DNA of 7,807 nucleotides from Ruminococcus sp. UBA1780 (GCA_002315235.1 DCGK01000007.1:1-7807); one strand, 5' to 3'; numbered from the stretch's first letter, positions 1 to 7,192 are shown. Numbers and translations: made by a program. The notes: generated by a model not told the origin, from the letters alone.

Positions 1-2453
1 CAGGTGAAGGTAAAACACTCGTTGCATGTCTCGCAGCTTATCTGAACGCGCTTTCAGGAAAGGGTGTTCACGTAGTAACAGTAAATGACTACCTTGCAAA
101 GTTTCAGTCAGAGGAAATGGGTAAGGTATACAGATATCTCGGTCTTACAATCGGCGTTATTCTTCACGGCCTTAACAATTCCCAGAGAAGAGCTGCATAT
201 AACTGTGATATCACATATGCAACAAACAACGAACTCGGATTTGACTATCTCCGTGACAACATGGTAATCTATAAGAAGGATATGGTTCAGAGAGAACCTA
301 ACTTTGCAATCGTCGACGAAGTTGACTCAATCCTCATCGATGAAGCGAGAACTCCTCTTATTATTTCGGGACGCGGCGACAAGTCAACAGAGCTTTACGG
401 AATTGTTGATAAGTTTGCCAAGACACTCGTTCCTGTTACTGTCGTTGAAATGGACGACAAGGAAGACCAGGACGAACTTAACAAGGACTATGACTACATC
501 ATCGATGAAAAGTCAAAGTCAGCAACAATTACAAGAACAGGTGTAAAGAAGGCTGAAAAGCACTTCAATATCGAAAACCTTATGGATTCCGACAACATGA
601 CACTTCTTCACCATATCAACCAGGCTCTCAAGGCTAACGGCGTTATGAAGAAGGATATTGACTACGTTGTCAAGGACGGCGAAGTAATCATCGTTGACGA
701 ATTCACAGGTCGTCTTATGATGGGCCGTAGATTTAATGACGGTCTCCACCAGGCTATCGAAGCCAAGGAAGGCGTAAAGGTTGCTCACGAATCCAAGACA
801 CTTGCTACTATTACATTCCAGAACTACTTCAGACTCTACGCAAAGCTTTCAGGTATGACCGGTACAGCTATGACTGAAGAAGACGAATTCAAGGAAATCT
901 ACAAGCTTGATGTTATTCAGGTTCCTACAAACAGACCTGTACAGAGAATAGACAATTCAGATCAGGTTTACAGAACAGAAAAGGGCAAATTTGAAGCTGT
1001 TATAGATCAGATTGTTGAATGTAACAAGAAGGGCCAGCCGGTTCTTGTCGGTACAGTATCAATCGAAAAGTCAGAAACTCTTTCAGCACTTCTTAAGAAG
1101 AAGGGCATCAAGCACAGCGTACTTAATGCCAAGCAGCATGAAAAGGAAGCTGAGATTGTTGCTCAGGCTGGTAAGTATGGTGCCGTAACAATTGCCACAA
1201 ACATGGCCGGACGAGGAACTGACATTATTCTCGGCGGTAATGCTGAGTTCCAGGCTAAGGCAGAAATGCGTAAGAGAGAATACGATGAGGAAATTATCAA
1301 TGAAGCAGTCGGATATGCTGAAACTGATAACGAAGAAATCATCGAAGCAAGAAAAGTTTACAGAGAGCTTTATGACAAGTTCAGTGCTGAAGTTAAGGAG
1401 AAGGCTGTTGAAGTACGTGAAGCAGGCGGTCTCTTCATTATCGGTACAGAGCGTCATGAATCAAGACGTATAGACAATCAGCTCAGAGGACGTTCAGGCC
1501 GTCAGGGTGACCAGGGCGAAAGCCGTTTCTTCCTTTCACTTGAAGATGACCTTATGCGTATCTTTGCTGCTGACAGAATAGAAAATCTTATGAAGACTCT
1601 CAACGTTGAGGAAACTATGCCTATCGAAAGCAAGTTCCTCACAAAGATGATTGAGTCATCACAGAAGAAGGTTGAAGGACGTAACTTCAGTATCAGAAAG
1701 AACGTTCTTAACTATGATGACGTTATGAACAAGCAGCGTGAAATCATCTACGATCAGCGTGCAAAGGTTCTTAACGGTGACGATCTCCATGAAAGCATTC
1801 TCAAGATGATCAGAGACCTTGTTGAATCAACAGTTGACAGATTCCTTCTTGAAGACGGCGAAGACAAGGAAAACTGGAATCTCGTTGCTCTCAGGGAATA
1901 TTTCCTTGAATGGATTACAAACGAAGATGACTTTAAGGATCTCGAAGAAGATTCAGATAAACTTGAGGAAATCACAAAGAAGGAAATTATTGATACTCTC
2001 ACAGAAAGAGCTCTGAAGATTTACAGCGACAAGGAAGCTCAGTACGGTGAAGAGGTGATAAGAGAACTCGAAAGAGTAATTCTCCTCAGAGTTGTTGACT
2101 CAAAGTGGACAGCACATATCGATGATATGGACGAGCTCAAGAAGGGTATTTCACTCAGAGCATATGGACAGAAGAACCCTGTAGTAGAATACAGATACGA
2201 AGGTTTTGAAATGTTCGATGCCATGGTTGAAAGCATCCGTGAAGATACAGTTCGTATGCTTCTTACTGTTAAGCTTAACAACAACGAAGCTCCTGAAAGA
2301 GTGCAGGTAAATAAGCCTGATGCTCCGAATGCAGGTGCCGGTGACGGAAGCTTCTCAGGCAGAGCAGTTTCTGCAAAGAAAAAAGACAATGAGCTTTGTC
2401 CTTGCGGAAGCGGCAAAAAGTATAAAAAGTGCTGCGGTTTGTCTGAAGACTAA
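1..2453 (+). CDS. secA: Protein translocase subunit SecA, 5'-truncated by the window edge
   Basis: SecA is the cytosolic and membrane-associated ATPase that pushes unfolded preproteins through the SecYEG channel. The frame opens at base 3 inside Walker A (GEGKT), and 816 codons are visible. By comparison with family members of about 900-920 residues, roughly 100 N-terminal residues are missing. Motifs in order are NDYLA near 84-98, the Walker B region VDEVDSILIDEARTPLI from 312, GMTGTAMTEEDEF from 852 opening the second nucleotide-binding fold, NMAGRGTDIILGG from 1200, and the arginine-finger helicase motif GRSGRQGD at 1488-1511. A helical scaffold/wing region then includes VDSKWTAHIDDMDELK. 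The C-terminal zinc-binding SEC-C motif (CxCxSGxxxKxCC) lies at 2397-2435. The preprotein cross-linking domain lies between the Walker B and GMTGTA motifs. The frame is intact to TAA at 2451. One oddity is that FQSEE follows NDYLAK where most SecA proteins have RDxE. The next gene has its own promoter, so secA seems to end its transcription unit here. Identity is essentially certain. Confidence 0.98.
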   Translation, partial: GEGKTLVACLAAYLNALSGKGVHVVTVNDYLAKFQSEEMGKVYRYLGLTIGVILHGLNNSQRRAAYNCDITYATNNELGFDYLRDNMVIYKKDMVQREPNFAIVDEVDSILIDEARTPLIISGRGDKSTELYGIVDKFAKTLVPVTVVEMDDKEDQDELNKDYDYIIDEKSKSATITRTGVKKAEKHFNIENLMDSDNMTLLHHINQALKANGVMKKDIDYVVKDGEVIIVDEFTGRLMMGRRFNDGLHQAIEAKEGVKVAHESKTLATITFQNYFRLYAKLSGMTGTAMTEEDEFKEIYKLDVIQVPTNRPVQRIDNSDQVYRTEKGKFEAVIDQIVECNKKGQPVLVGTVSIEKSETLSALLKKKGIKHSVLNAKQHEKEAEIVAQAGKYGAVTIATNMAGRGTDIILGGNAEFQAKAEMRKREYDEEIINEAVGYAETDNEEIIEARKVYRELYDKFSAEVKEKAVEVREAGGLFIIGTERHESRRIDNQLRGRSGRQGDQGESRFFLSLEDDLMRIFAADRIENLMKTLNVEETMPIESKFLTKMIESSQKKVEGRNFSIRKNVLNYDDVMNKQREIIYDQRAKVLNGDDLHESILKMIRDLVESTVDRFLLEDGEDKENWNLVALREYFLEWITNEDDFKDLEEDSDKLEEITKKEIIDTLTERALKIYSDKEAQYGEEVIRELERVILLRVVDSKWTAHIDDMDELKKGISLRAYGQKNPVVEYRYEGFEMFDAMVESIREDTVRMLLTVKLNNNEAPERVQVNKPDAPNAGAGDGSFSGRAVSAKKKDNELCPCGSGKKYKKCCGLSED

Positions 2454-2486
2454 TCAAAACTATTCAAAAAGATAATCTGTAAATAC

Positions 2487-2516
2487 AAAAGCGGACTCTC
2501 ATTGAGTCCGCTTTTT
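2487..2516 (+). terminator. Rho-independent terminator of secA
   Basis: A perfect 8-bp GC-rich stem, GCGGACTC (2491-2498) with GAGTCCGC (2504-2511), encloses the 5-nt loop TCATT. It is flanked by AAAA on the left and TTTTT on the right, which extend the stem and give the U tract. It lies 33 nt after the secA stop codon. The mirrored A tract means it could also stop transcription coming from the other direction, but no gene is seen that would need that. Confidence 0.93.
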
Positions 2517-2579
2517 GTGCATTTCCCATAAACAATAAAAGACTTATTTATCTAATGAAATGAAATTTATTGTAATGTA

Positions 2580-2608
2580 TTGTGTTAAAAGAACAAAAGT
2601 GATATAAT
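2580..2608 (+). promoter_or_regulatory. Sigma-A promoter for the EF-G-like gene
   Basis: A perfect -10 TATAAT lies at 2603-2608, preceded by TGA at 2600-2602, which forms an extended -10 (TGn). A weak -35 (TTGTGT, 2580-2585) sits 17 bp upstream. The extended -10 can compensate for the poor -35. The predicted transcription start near 2615 gives a leader of about 40 nt. The site is downstream of the secA terminator, which supports independent transcription. Confidence 0.75.
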
Positions 2609-2639
2609 GACTAACATAATATTTTGTACAAATCAACAT

Positions 2640-2646
2640 AAAGGGG
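2640..2646 (+). promoter_or_regulatory. Ribosome binding site deciding between GTG 2651 and ATG 2657
   Basis: AAAGGGG is a Shine-Dalgarno-like purine run that pairs with the 16S tail using one G-U wobble. Two in-frame starts follow: GTG at 2651, only 4 nt after the run, and ATG at 2657, 10 nt after it. The ATG has the better initiation codon and a tolerable spacing, so it is preferred. Using the GTG would only add Met-Ile to the protein. Confidence 0.6.
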
Positions 2647-2656
2647 AAATGTGATT

Positions 2657-4738
2657 ATGACTAAAAATACTGAGACAATTAAAAATATTGCACTGGCCGG
2701 ACATAACGGCTCAGGTAAAACATCACTTGCAGAAGCACTTCTTTTCAGGGCTGGGGTAACTGAACGTCTTGGAAAGACTGAAGAAGGTACTACAGTATGC
2801 GACTTTGATCCGGAAGAAATCAGGAGAAAAGTTTCTATAAACACTGCAGTTGCTAATTTCATAACAGATGATATTAAGGTAAACCTTATAGACACTCCTG
2901 GTCTTTTTGATTTTGAGGGTGGCATGAGAGAAGGTATTACAGCTGCAGGCTCAGTTATGATTACTGTATCCGGCAAGTCAGGTGTTAAGGTCGGTACAAG
3001 AAAAGCATACAAGTTTGCCGAAAAGCTTGGAAAGTCAAGGGTATTTGTTGTTACAAAGCTTGATGACCCTAATGCAAACTTCTACAATACACTTACAGAA
3101 CTCAAGACAGTTTTCGGACCTACAGTATGTCCGGTAGTTGTACCTGTAATTCAGAACGGAAATATTTCATGCTATATCAATCTCATTGAGATGAAGGCTT
3201 ACAAATATGATGACAAGGGTAATGCAGTGGAAACAGCGATGCCTGAAGGTGATATCACTGACAAGATGGACTACAGACTTGACGGTCTTATTCAGGCAAT
3301 CAGTGAAGCCGTTGCTGAAACAGATGACGAGCTTATGGAAAAGTTCTTTGAAGGAACTGCATTTACACAGAAGGAACTCATTGACGGTATTCACAAGGGT
3401 GTCAACGCTGGTATGATTACACCTGTTATCGCAACATCAGCAGAGTCTCTTGCTGGTATAGACATGCTGCTCAAGGAGATTTCGCTTCTTCTTCCTTCAC
3501 CTCTTGAGGTTTCAAAGCCGGTGGCTGAAAACAGCAGCGGTGAACCTGTTGAGATTGAATGCAGCTCATCAGATCCGCTTTCAGCATTTGTATTCAGAAC
3601 AACAGTTGATCCTTTTGTAGGAAAGATGTCATATATCAAGGTATATTCAGGCGTTCTTAAGAGCGGGGACCAGGTGCTTAACTCAGTAACCGGTGAAACA
3701 GTAAAAATAGGCAAGCTCTATAACGTATGCGGCAAGAAGCAGGAAGAGGTTTCATCCGTAAATGCCGGAGACATTGTAGTTGCAGTAAAGATGGATATCA
3801 ATACTTCCGATACTCTGTGTGATCCTTCAAGAATCGTTAAGTTTGATTCGGTTCAGTATCCTTCAGCGTGCTATTCAATGGCTGTTAAGGCTAAGGCACA
3901 GGGCGATGAGAGCAAGATTTCAAACGGTATCACAAAGCTTCTCGAAGAAGATCCTACACTCACATACACACAGGATCCTTCCACAACAGAACAGATTCTC
4001 AGCGGCCTTGGCGATCAGCATCTCGAAATTGCTGCTTCAAAGCTCAAGGAAAAATTCGGCGCTGACGTTGTTCTTACAGTTCCAAGGATTGCATATAAGG
4101 AAACAATCAGAAAGAAAGTCAGAGTTGAGGGCAAACACAAGAAGCAGAGCGGTGGACACGGTCAGTACGGTCATGTATGGATTGAATTTGAACCAACAGT
4201 CGGTGATGAACTTGTATTTGAAGAAAAGGTATTCGGCGGTGCTGTACCAAAGAACTATTTCCCTGCTGTTGAAAAGGGAATTCAGGAAAGCATGAAGAAG
4301 GGCGTGCTTGCAGGCTGTCCTGTAGTAGGTCTTAAGGCTATTCTCGTTGACGGTTCATATCATCCGGTAGATTCATCTGAAATGGCATTCAAGACAGCGG
4401 CTTCAATCGCTTACAAGGAAGGTCTTAAGCAGGCTGATTCTGTTCTTCTCGAACCAATCGGCAGTCTGTCAGTAAAGATTTCTGATGACAAGACCGGTGA
4501 CATCATGGGCGAGCTTAACAAGCGCCGCGGACGTATGCTTGGAATGAATCCTGCTGAAGACGGTATGACAGAAATCCTTGCTGATGTTCCTGTAAGAGAA
4601 ATGCACGACTTTGCAACATATCTCAGACAGGCTACACGCGGACTCGGTGAGTTTTCTTTTGATTTTGTAAGATATGAGCAGCTTCCTGCAAATCTTCTTA
4701 CAGATGTTATCGTAGCTATATCAAATGACAATGAATAA
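2657..4738 (+). CDS. Elongation factor G-like translational GTPase (EF-G paralogue)
   Basis: This is a 693-residue protein with the five-domain architecture of EF-G, the ribosomal translocase. Residues 15-22 are the P-loop GHNGSGKT, where canonical EF-G has AHIDAGKT. A switch I-like segment follows near 45-62. Residues 79-86 are DTPGLFDF, where canonical EF-G has DTPGHVDF, so Leu83 replaces the usual catalytic histidine. G4 is TKLD (133-136) instead of NKMD, and TSAES is the G5-like motif. Further on are GLGDQHLE (domain III) and HKKQSGGHGQYG (domain IV, 494-505). Domain V ends with DFATYLRQATRGLGEFSFDF. The divergent GTPase motifs point to the EF-G2 / 'elongation factor G-like' subgroup rather than housekeeping fusA, and no rpsL, rpsG or tuf genes are nearby. 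TetM-type ribosomal protection proteins are less likely because they have a canonical P-loop and are shorter. Its precise role on the ribosome is unknown. It is monocistronic, with its own promoter and terminator. Confidence 0.93.
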   Translation: MTKNTETIKNIALAGHNGSGKTSLAEALLFRAGVTERLGKTEEGTTVCDFDPEEIRRKVSINTAVANFITDDIKVNLIDTPGLFDFEGGMREGITAAGSVMITVSGKSGVKVGTRKAYKFAEKLGKSRVFVVTKLDDPNANFYNTLTELKTVFGPTVCPVVVPVIQNGNISCYINLIEMKAYKYDDKGNAVETAMPEGDITDKMDYRLDGLIQAISEAVAETDDELMEKFFEGTAFTQKELIDGIHKGVNAGMITPVIATSAESLAGIDMLLKEISLLLPSPLEVSKPVAENSSGEPVEIECSSSDPLSAFVFRTTVDPFVGKMSYIKVYSGVLKSGDQVLNSVTGETVKIGKLYNVCGKKQEEVSSVNAGDIVVAVKMDINTSDTLCDPSRIVKFDSVQYPSACYSMAVKAKAQGDESKISNGITKLLEEDPTLTYTQDPSTTEQILSGLGDQHLEIAASKLKEKFGADVVLTVPRIAYKETIRKKVRVEGKHKKQSGGHGQYGHVWIEFEPTVGDELVFEEKVFGGAVPKNYFPAVEKGIQESMKKGVLAGCPVVGLKAILVDGSYHPVDSSEMAFKTAASIAYKEGLKQADSVLLEPIGSLSVKISDDKTGDIMGELNKRRGRMLGMNPAEDGMTEILADVPVREMHDFATYLRQATRGLGEFSFDFVRYEQLPANLLTDVIVAISNDNE

Positions 4739-4754
4739 ATAAATCTCAAAAAGG

Positions 4755-4793
4755 CAGGTATCCGGATGATTCGTTATCCGGATACCTGTTTTT
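4755..4793 (+). terminator. Intrinsic terminator of the EF-G-like gene, possibly bidirectional
   Basis: A perfect 13-bp inverted repeat, CAGGTATCCGGAT (4755-4767) with ATCCGGATACCTG (4776-4788), has an 8-nt loop and is followed at once by TTTTT (4789-4793). It starts 16 nt after the stop codon. On the minus strand the same hairpin is followed by CC and then five T, so it could also back up termination of the convergent glucanase gene. Confidence 0.95.
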
Positions 4794-4810
4794 GTATTTC
4801 CATTATTAAG

Positions 4811-4860
4811 TTAAGTAAAACAGCACATTAAACCAGGCTATACTCAGTTTAATGTGCTGT
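4811..4860 (-). terminator. Intrinsic terminator of the GH5 glucanase gene
   Basis: A perfect 14-bp inverted repeat, ACAGCACATTAAAC (4820-4833) with GTTTAATGTGCTGT (4847-4860), has a 13-nt loop. Read on the minus strand it begins 24 nt after the glucanase stop codon and runs into TTTTACTTAACTTAA, a T-rich tract. On the plus strand the hairpin is followed by CGATTTATAT, a poor tract, so it mainly serves the minus-strand gene. Confidence 0.88.
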
Positions 4861-4884
4861 CGATTTATATATGTGATTGTTTCC

Positions 4885-6846
4885 TTAATAATAATCTGAA
4901 AGTGAAATACCGTTTTCGCCGAGAGGAATTTTGTGGTCAAGACCGATAAACTTTCCACTGTTGTCCTGCCACAGAACTTCCTTTACAAATTCATACTTCT
5001 CCTTGTCCCATGTTGTAAAGTCATCAAGAACAAGTCCGCCTGTGTCACCGGAGTTGGCGTTAAAGCACCAGAAAGTATGGTGCAGCTTGTTTTCCTTTAT
5101 AAGCTGTCTGCAGTAGGTCATCCATGTAAGGTTAGGCTCCTTCATGAAACCTCCCCATTCACCGATGAGCAGCGGAGCTTTTTTCTGTTCGTAAATATAG
5201 AACCAGTTGTCACGCCAGCAGTCATTCATGAGTGAGTCAAATGTATAACCGCCTTCGAACCATGGCTGTTCATAAACTGTCGGACCGTAGTCATGAGGTG
5301 AGTATACAAGCTTGTTGTTATATCTGCCAAGGTCAACAGGATTATCAGCTACGCCTCTGAGGTTGCCGCCCCACCAGTTAAAGTAGTAATCTGCCTTGTC
5401 CTGGGATTTGAAGTTTCCGTTTTTCTTTGTGTCGACAGGATAGCACTCAATGCCTTCAACCATTACAAGAAGGTTAGGGTTTTTGTCAAGAACAGCCTTT
5501 CCGGCTTTTTCTGCTATGTGCTTCCAGTTATCAGAGTCATTTGAATCATCCCACTTGGCACGAGGAGATTCATTTGGTTTTCCGTGAGGTTCGTTTTCCA
5601 GATCCACAGCTATGATGGTGTCATCATTTTTGTATGTTGATGCAATCCATTCCAGTGCTCTTATATAATCCTTTTCGGATATTTTGTCATCACACCACAT
5701 CGGGTAGTTGTGACCTGAAGCATTGGTTGTTGCGCAGTGGAAATCAATCATGATTTTGAGACCGTTTGCTCTGCACTGGTCAATTACATAATTGAAGATT
5801 TCGAGGCTGTTCATTCCGACGAGATATGAGTTTGTTGCCTGATTGAAATTAGCCTGCGGGTATGAACCGTCTTCCCACTGGTTTACAAGCTCTGTTGAAA
5901 TAGGAACTCGTATAAGATTGAAGCCGTGATCTGCAATTGCATTGACTGATGTGTTCAGATCAGCGTTCCAGAGGCCGTCAAAGATATTTGTTCCGGTATT
6001 GTAGCCGAACCAGTTGCATCCTGTAAGCCATACTTCTCTGCCGTTTGAGTCAACGATTTTGTTCTTTTCGACATAAAGCCAGTCGTCTGTTGAAGGTTCA
6101 GGAACTTCCTTTGCGTTCGGAGATGAAGGTCTGTCGCCGTTTGAAGAACTGCCGTTATTATTATTGTTATTATTGTTGTTATTGTTGTTATTGTTATTGT
6201 TATTGTTACTGCCTGCTGAGTTATTCTGAACCGATGTGTTTTCTGCTGTAAATACAGCATTTGCAGCGATAATGTCCTCAGGTGAAGCAATCTGTATACC
6301 GAAGTTGATGCTTCCGTTCGGAAGAATATTTCCGGTATTGTTATCAGGTTTTATTGTAAGGGTTGTGCCCTTGATATCATATGTAAGTCCCCATGAATTC
6401 TTTACATCGATATCTTTGCTGACTGTAAGAGTTACCTTCCAGTCTGAAATAGTATCCTTCTGCTTGTTGGTTACTGTTCCGTCAAGCTGGTAAATGGTTG
6501 TGTTTCCTTCAGGCCAGCTGTTTCCGTTTTTCAGACTGAAAACAATCTGTTTGTTATCAGCTGCTGAAGTTGTTTTTTTATCCTCTTTTTTATCGGATTC
6601 TTCTTCCGCTTCTTCTTTGTTTCCGTCATCTGAATCTTCTTCATCAGAAGTATCCTCTTCATCTTCGTCTTCAGATTCGGAATCCTCATCAGCTTCTTCA
6701 GATTCCTGATCTGAGCTGTTTTTCGTCGAAGTGTACTTTTCAGATACAGAAGTGTTTTCATCGGCATCGCATCCGGTAAGAGTAAGTAATGACCCAATAA
6801 TACACAGTGAGAGAAGCGCTGCCAGTGTTTTTTTAATCCTAATCAA
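4885..6846 (-). CDS. Lipoprotein endo-beta-1,4-glucanase: CBM2-like module plus GH5 (GH5_1-like) catalytic domain
   Basis: A 653-residue exported glycoside hydrolase, predicted to cut internal beta-1,4-glucan (cellulose-type) bonds at the cell surface. Residues 1-25 are a lipoprotein signal (KK, hydrophobic core, lipobox LTGC) with Cys26 as the lipidated residue. Residues 46-89 are an Asp/Glu/Ser spacer. Residues 100-200 resemble a CBM2 beta-sandwich (W111, W136, W152, and a PNGSINFGI strand). Residues 214-231 are 18 consecutive Asn, followed by a Gly/Ser/Pro linker. The GH5 barrel spans about 256-630. It includes NWFG (278-281), IRVP (312-315), DFH (368-370), LENEP with predicted acid/base Glu419, HDY (518-520) and IGEWGG with predicted nucleophile Glu563. 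WWGGNL, HDY and the NEPHG context resemble subfamily GH5_1 (Acidothermus E1 type). This is recalled similarity, not a search result. There is no dockerin, SLH or LPXTG sequence, so anchoring appears to be by lipid only. The start is TTG, with no other start that keeps the signal peptide. Exact substrate specificity is not determined. Confidence 0.93.
   Translation of the reverse strand: MIRIKKTLAALLSLCIIGSLLTLTGCDADENTSVSEKYTSTKNSSDQESEEADEDSESEDEDEEDTSDEEDSDDGNKEEAEEESDKKEDKKTTSAADNKQIVFSLKNGNSWPEGNTTIYQLDGTVTNKQKDTISDWKVTLTVSKDIDVKNSWGLTYDIKGTTLTIKPDNNTGNILPNGSINFGIQIASPEDIIAANAVFTAENTSVQNNSAGSNNNNNNNNNNNNNNNNNNGSSSNGDRPSSPNAKEVPEPSTDDWLYVEKNKIVDSNGREVWLTGCNWFGYNTGTNIFDGLWNADLNTSVNAIADHGFNLIRVPISTELVNQWEDGSYPQANFNQATNSYLVGMNSLEIFNYVIDQCRANGLKIMIDFHCATTNASGHNYPMWCDDKISEKDYIRALEWIASTYKNDDTIIAVDLENEPHGKPNESPRAKWDDSNDSDNWKHIAEKAGKAVLDKNPNLLVMVEGIECYPVDTKKNGNFKSQDKADYYFNWWGGNLRGVADNPVDLGRYNNKLVYSPHDYGPTVYEQPWFEGGYTFDSLMNDCWRDNWFYIYEQKKAPLLIGEWGGFMKEPNLTWMTYCRQLIKENKLHHTFWCFNANSGDTGGLVLDDFTTWDKEKYEFVKEVLWQDNSGKFIGLDHKIPLGENGISLSDYY
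6154..6207 (-). repeat. Trinucleotide repeat encoding 18 consecutive asparagines
   Basis: Eighteen successive AAC/AAT codons in the glucanase gene encode residues 214-231, the flexible linker between the CBM-like module and the GH5 domain. The two codons alternate irregularly, so the tract is not a pure microsatellite. Loss or gain of triplets would keep the frame, so linker length could vary between strains without inactivating the enzyme. Confidence 0.97.
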
Positions 6847-6863
6847 TTTACACTCATCCTTTT
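6844..6863 (-). promoter_or_regulatory. Ribosome binding site and TTG start of the glucanase gene
   Basis: On the minus strand AAAAGGA (6863-6857) precedes TTG (6846-6844) by 10 nt. An in-frame stop (TAA, 6864-6862) lies just upstream. The overlapping ATG in GGATGAG reads out of frame and stops after four codons. TTG gives a complete lipoprotein signal (MIRIKK, then the hydrophobic core), so it is the best-supported start. Confidence 0.75.
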
Positions 6864-6914
6864 ATAATATCGAATAATTGTATTTTTGTATTCTGGTGAT
6901 ATCTCTACAGAATA

Positions 6915-6943
6915 ATTCTATAACATTACTAAGTTATTGTCAA
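6915..6943 (-). promoter_or_regulatory. Sigma-A promoter of the GH5 glucanase gene
   Basis: Read on the minus strand, a perfect -35 TTGACA (6943-6938) is followed 17 bp later by -10 TAGAAT (6920-6915, 5 of 6 to consensus). The predicted start near 6908 leaves a leader of about 60 nt before TTG. The short palindrome AGAATAATTCT (6909-6919) overlaps the -10 and could be a repressor site, though it is AT-rich and may be coincidental. Confidence 0.75.
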
Positions 6944-7192
6944 ATTAATTCGGTATTTTAAAATAAAATTCATTCAAATATATATTATTTGATATAAAAA
7001 AAGCCTCGTTTTTGTCATATAGATAGTATAATGTAATATTTATGAAACGACGTATCTGCAGTGATTTGTACGTTTTATGCTGTCATGTTGTATGCAGATT
7101 ATGTGCGACAATTTAACGGCACTTAAAATGTATTAAATTACTGCTCAGTTGTACAGTTTTAACGAAGATGTACTTAAATTCAAAAAAAGTCA

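Noticed and set aside
2611..3012. Minus-strand open frame of 133 codons opposite the start of the EF-G-like gene
   Set aside because: It overlaps the promoter and the strongly conserved P-loop region of a certain gene, and its product has no recognisable motif. It is a shadow frame.
2657..4738. Tetracycline ribosomal protection protein (TetM/TetO type)
   Set aside because: Those proteins have a canonical AHVDAGKT P-loop and DTPGHMDF, and are about 640 residues. The motifs and 693-residue length here fit the EF-G2-like group better.
6494..6709. Serine-rich plus-strand open frame of 71 codons
   Set aside because: It is the antisense shadow of the acidic Asp/Glu/Ser spacer of the glucanase (GAA/GAT codons read as TTC/ATC/TCT), with no ribosome binding site.
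6974..6992. Perfect 7-5-7 dyad TCAAATA/TATTTGA upstream of the glucanase promoter, as an activator site
   Set aside because: It is nearly pure A+T, and one or more such dyads are expected by chance in a region of this size and composition. Kept only as a note in the intergenic entry.
6991..7015. A run, GCCTCG, then T run, considered as an extra terminator
   Set aside because: The stem would be only A-T pairs around an unpaired GC-containing loop, and no gene ends nearby on either strand.
7042..7116. A 24-codon plus-strand frame with five cysteines, starting 9 nt after a TATAAT at 7027-7032
   Set aside because: There is no Shine-Dalgarno and no -35 at a proper distance, and a leaderless start would be needed. 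The length and composition are within chance for A+T-rich intergenic DNA.
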